Assembly: GCF_003010965.1 (NCBI RefSeq)
Contig: NZ_PGGM01000019.1
Location: 1-64,000, forward strand
DNA: 64,000 nucleotides
Direction: 5' to 3'
DNA from: Phyllobacterium sophorae
Lineage (GTDB): Bacteria > Pseudomonadota > Alphaproteobacteria > Rhizobiales > Rhizobiaceae
Positions 61,714 through 64,000 of the stretch are shown here, piece by piece. Position 1 is the first letter of the stretch. Each line of letters opens with the position of its first letter. The notes beneath the pieces are model-generated. The model saw nothing but the letters and a program-made list of their open reading frames with translations, did not search any database and had not been told where the DNA came from. The position numbers and the translations under genes were made by a program.

Positions 61714-63147
61714 CTAGATTGTGATGTAACCGGACGCGAGCCCGATGAGCGCTGCGATGCAGCCGATTGCAGCAGCAGCGAAGATGAGCCAATCGACGGA
61801 GGTGTTGAACACAGCCTTGCGCTGCTCGCGCCGTGCCCAGAAGTAGAGCAAGGTACCCGGCGCATAGAGAAGCGCAGAAAGGAGAACGAATTTGAGCCCA
61901 CCTGCTGCGATCATGAACAGTGTATAGACGGCCGCGACGCCGGCTATGATCAGATCACGCTGGCGCTCCTGAGGCTTGATTTCGTAGGTCTCACCGCGCC
62001 TTGCAAGCGTGACGCCGTAAGCTGCTACGAACAGATAGGGGATCAGCGACATGGCGCTGGTCAGGCTGAGCATCAGCGCGAAGGCATCACGCGACCAGTA
62101 GGTGCTGATCACAAAGAGCTGGACCACGCTGTTCGTCAACCACAGGGCAGCGGCGGGAACCCTGTTGGGGTTCTCCGTTGCAAACACTTTCGGCATGTCT
62201 TCATTGCGCGCGGCAATGAACAGTACCTCTGCGCAAACCAGCGACCAGGCGAGATAAGCGCCCAGAACCGAGATGATGACACCGACACTGATGAAGATCG
62301 CACCCCAGTGCCCGACCACCGCCTCAAGAACGCCGGCCATGGATGGTTGCCCCAGCGCCGCGATGTCGGCGCGCGCCATGACCGAATAGGGCAGAAGCGA
62401 AACCAGCACCATCAAAGCCGTTACGCCAATAAAACCCAGAATGGTCGCCGTACCCACGTCCGAGCGTTTTGTGGCATAACGTGAATAGTTGCTTGCCCCT
62501 TCAATGCCCAGGAACACGAAGACCGTCACCAGCATGGTGGCCCGAACCTGATCGAATATACGCGATTCCGGCATGCCAACGCCGCCCCAGAAGTTGACGC
62601 TGAACATGTCTGCCTTGAACATCACGATAAGGATCAAAATAAACGTGATGATCGGCACGATCTTCGCAACGGTGACGACCGTGTTGATGAAGGCGGCCTG
62701 CTGGACGCCCCTCAGGATCGTGAAGTGGAATATCCAGATACCGACCGAGGCGACAATGATGGCGACAATTGTGTTGCCGTCGCCGAATACCGGGAAGAAC
62801 AGCCCAAGGGTCGACTTGATCAGGACCCAGTAGGAGACGTTGCCGATGCAACTGCCGATCCAGTAACCGAATGCCGAAAGAAAGCCCGGATAGTCGCCAA
62901 ACCCGGCCTTGGCATAGGCGAAGACACCGGCGTCGAGTTCGGGCTTGCGCTCGGCAAGCGACTGGAATACGCGGGCGAGCATGTACATGCCGGTACCGGC
63001 GATACACCAGGCAATGATCGCCCCGAAAGGTCCCGTGGCGTTGCCGAAGGTTCGCGGGAGAGAGAAAATACCAGCACCGATCATCGATCCGACAACCATC
63101 GCGGTCAGTGCGAACAGCGAAAGTTTTTGAGGAGAGTCTGAAGTCAT
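61714..63147 (-). CDS. Basic amino acid antiporter, APA superfamily (arginine/ornithine type)
   Basis: The 477-residue protein has about 12-13 transmembrane segments and the ArcD/LysP-like N-terminal pattern [22 protein letters not shown], with [16 protein letters not shown] and [14 protein letters not shown] later. AAGAGGA precedes the ATG. Immediately upstream of arcA it most likely exchanges arginine for ornithine or citrulline across the inner membrane. A second, similar antiporter gene lies upstream at the window end. Confidence 0.9.
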   Translation of the reverse strand: MTSDSPQKLSLFALTAMVVGSMIGAGIFSLPRTFGNATGPFGAIIAWCIAGTGMYMLARVFQSLAERKPELDAGVFAYAKAGFGDYPGFLSAFGYWIGSCIGNVSYWVLIKSTLGLFFPVFGDGNTIVAIIVASVGIWIFHFTILRGVQQAAFINTVVTVAKIVPIITFILILIVMFKADMFSVNFWGGVGMPESRIFDQVRATMLVTVFVFLGIEGASNYSRYATKRSDVGTATILGFIGVTALMVLVSLLPYSVMARADIAALGQPSMAGVLEAVVGHWGAIFISVGVIISVLGAYLAWSLVCAEVLFIAARNEDMPKVFATENPNRVPAAALWLTNSVVQLFVISTYWSRDAFALMLSLTSAMSLIPYLFVAAYGVTLARRGETYEIKPQERQRDLIIAGVAAVYTLFMIAAGGLKFVLLSALLYAPGTLLYFWARREQRKAVFNTSVDWLIFAAAAIGCIAALIGLASGYITI

Positions 63148-63389
63148 GATGTCCTCTTGAAAACTTTACCGAGATCCCGGCGCGCGACGGCTGGGAAACC
63201 TCACTATAGTGTTGTTAGGGTCTCCAAGGGATCAGCATAGAATCCCGTGACTAGTCCTAGCGTCCCGATTTTCCCAACGCCGTTGGAAACAACGCGCCTT
63301 TGGCCAAGCGAACCGATGCGGACTGGCCGGGCCAAAACGGCATTCGATGCCAAAGTATACCGTTTGCCAGACAGCCTCGCGACGCTCAG

Positions 63390-64000
63390 CTAGACTGAAA
63401 TAAGACCTGTGGCGATGGCATGGATCGCTATGGCAGCGCCAAGAATTGCAACGGCGAACATGGCCATTTCGATTGGCGCAAACAGGGCTTTTCTGCGTTC
63501 CAGCCGTGCAATGATATATAGAATTGAGCCGGGACCATAAATCACGGCCGATAGCAGCAGGTGTTTCGCTCCGGCTGCGTAAATCAGGCCGGCCGTGTAT
63601 GCCAGGGCTATGCCCGCACGCGCCAGATCGGTCCTGTGGCCAGCCCGATCCCTGTCATAGGTTTCGCCCGTCCAGGCAATTTTAAACCCGTAGGCAGCCA
63701 CGAGGAGGTAGGGGATGAGGATCATCGAACTGGTTAGCTCGAGCGCCAGCCTGAACGCATACTGCGTAAAAAGCGTCAGGATCAGAAATGTCTGGACGAC
63801 GATATTGGTGAGCCATAAGGCATTGGCCGGCACTCCGTTCCTGTTCTCGTGTGACAAAAACTGCGGCATGGTTTCGTATTTGGATGACGAAAACAGAATT
63901 TCTGCGGCGAGAAGCACCCACGACAGATAGGCGCCCAAAACAGAAATCAACAAACCCAGGCTGACAAATATTGCGCCCCAAGGTCCAACGACCGCTTCAA
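63390..64000 (-). CDS. Basic amino acid antiporter, partial (3' end)
   Basis: The frame is open to the window end and carries only the C-terminal ~203 residues of an APA-superfamily antiporter. It is homologous to its neighbour: [53 protein letters not shown] and GETYDRDRAGHRTDL match the equivalent part of the 61,714-63,147 gene. The two were therefore duplicated in tandem or recruited together. The N-terminal half lies beyond the window. Confidence 0.85.
   Translation of the reverse strand, partial: EAVVGPWGAIFVSLGLLISVLGAYLSWVLLAAEILFSSSKYETMPQFLSHENRNGVPANALWLTNIVVQTFLILTLFTQYAFRLALELTSSMILIPYLLVAAYGFKIAWTGETYDRDRAGHRTDLARAGIALAYTAGLIYAAGAKHLLLSAVIYGPGSILYIIARLERRKALFAPIEMAMFAVAILGAAIAIHAIATGLISV

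Overview
The window looks like chromosome of an alphaproteobacterium, most likely a soil or plant-associated member of the Hyphomicrobiales (Brucella/Phyllobacterium/Mesorhizobium type). This rests on the moderately high GC, the abundance of TRAP, TctABC and ABC uptake systems paired with FCD-type GntR regulators, and recognisable families such as DUF899, GSU2403, QuiC-type fusion dehydratase and ArcA. No rRNA, tRNA, intact insertion sequence, CRISPR array or replication origin was recognised.

Region 1 (about 300-21,700) is a carboxylate catabolic island. A plus-strand block holds a GntR/FCD regulator, MmgE/PrpD, TctC-TctB-TctA, a second MmgE/PrpD, an atypical SDR and two single-domain ChrA proteins. 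It faces minus-strand genes for a PdxA-like enzyme and two tartrate-dehydrogenase-like enzymes. A fluoroacetate-dehalogenase-like hydrolase is divergent from these. A long minus-strand block then has an ABC importer, a second GntR/FCD regulator that is a paralogue of the first, a third MmgE/PrpD, an AbrB-type membrane protein and an isocitrate/isopropylmalate-dehydrogenase-type enzyme. Four promoters carry the same 12-bp element (ATTGT-TG-ACAAT or a close variant), which ties the blocks into one regulon. The substrate is not known; a hydroxylated, halogenated or epoxidised di/tricarboxylate is the best inference.

Region 2 (21,700-24,000) holds decay: a broken SRPBCC gene and a GSU2403-type nucleotidyltransferase with a one-base frameshift, beside a 30-bp near-perfect palindrome. 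Region 3 (24,000-30,200) is a GntR/FCD regulator divergent from a NitT/TauT-type ABC importer, an IlvD/Edd dehydratase and an RraA-like protein, probably a sugar-acid route. Region 4 (30,300-34,500) has a 27-codon membrane-peptide gene and a minus-strand TRAP operon.

Region 5 (35,100-43,300) is accessory: a GNAT enzyme, two glycosyltransferases, a methyltransferase, an RTX repeat protein and a DUF2971 protein. Region 6 (43,600-46,700) contains DUF899 with a small membrane protein, divergent from a winged-helix protein and a beta-propeller protein. Region 7 (47,200-54,000) is a quinate/shikimate catabolic unit: TetR regulator, TRAP transporter, AroE-type dehydrogenase and 3-dehydroshikimate dehydratase, leading to protocatechuate. 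Region 8 (54,000-60,300) has small membrane proteins, an AraC regulator, an AI-2E family transporter, a DUF1269 protein and a membrane-anchored alpha/beta hydrolase. Region 9 (60,400-64,000) has arginine deiminase and two APA antiporters, the last cut by the window end.

A recurring feature is a strong hairpin immediately downstream of four of the five solute-binding-protein genes, inside the operons, where it probably favours high expression of the binding protein over the permeases.
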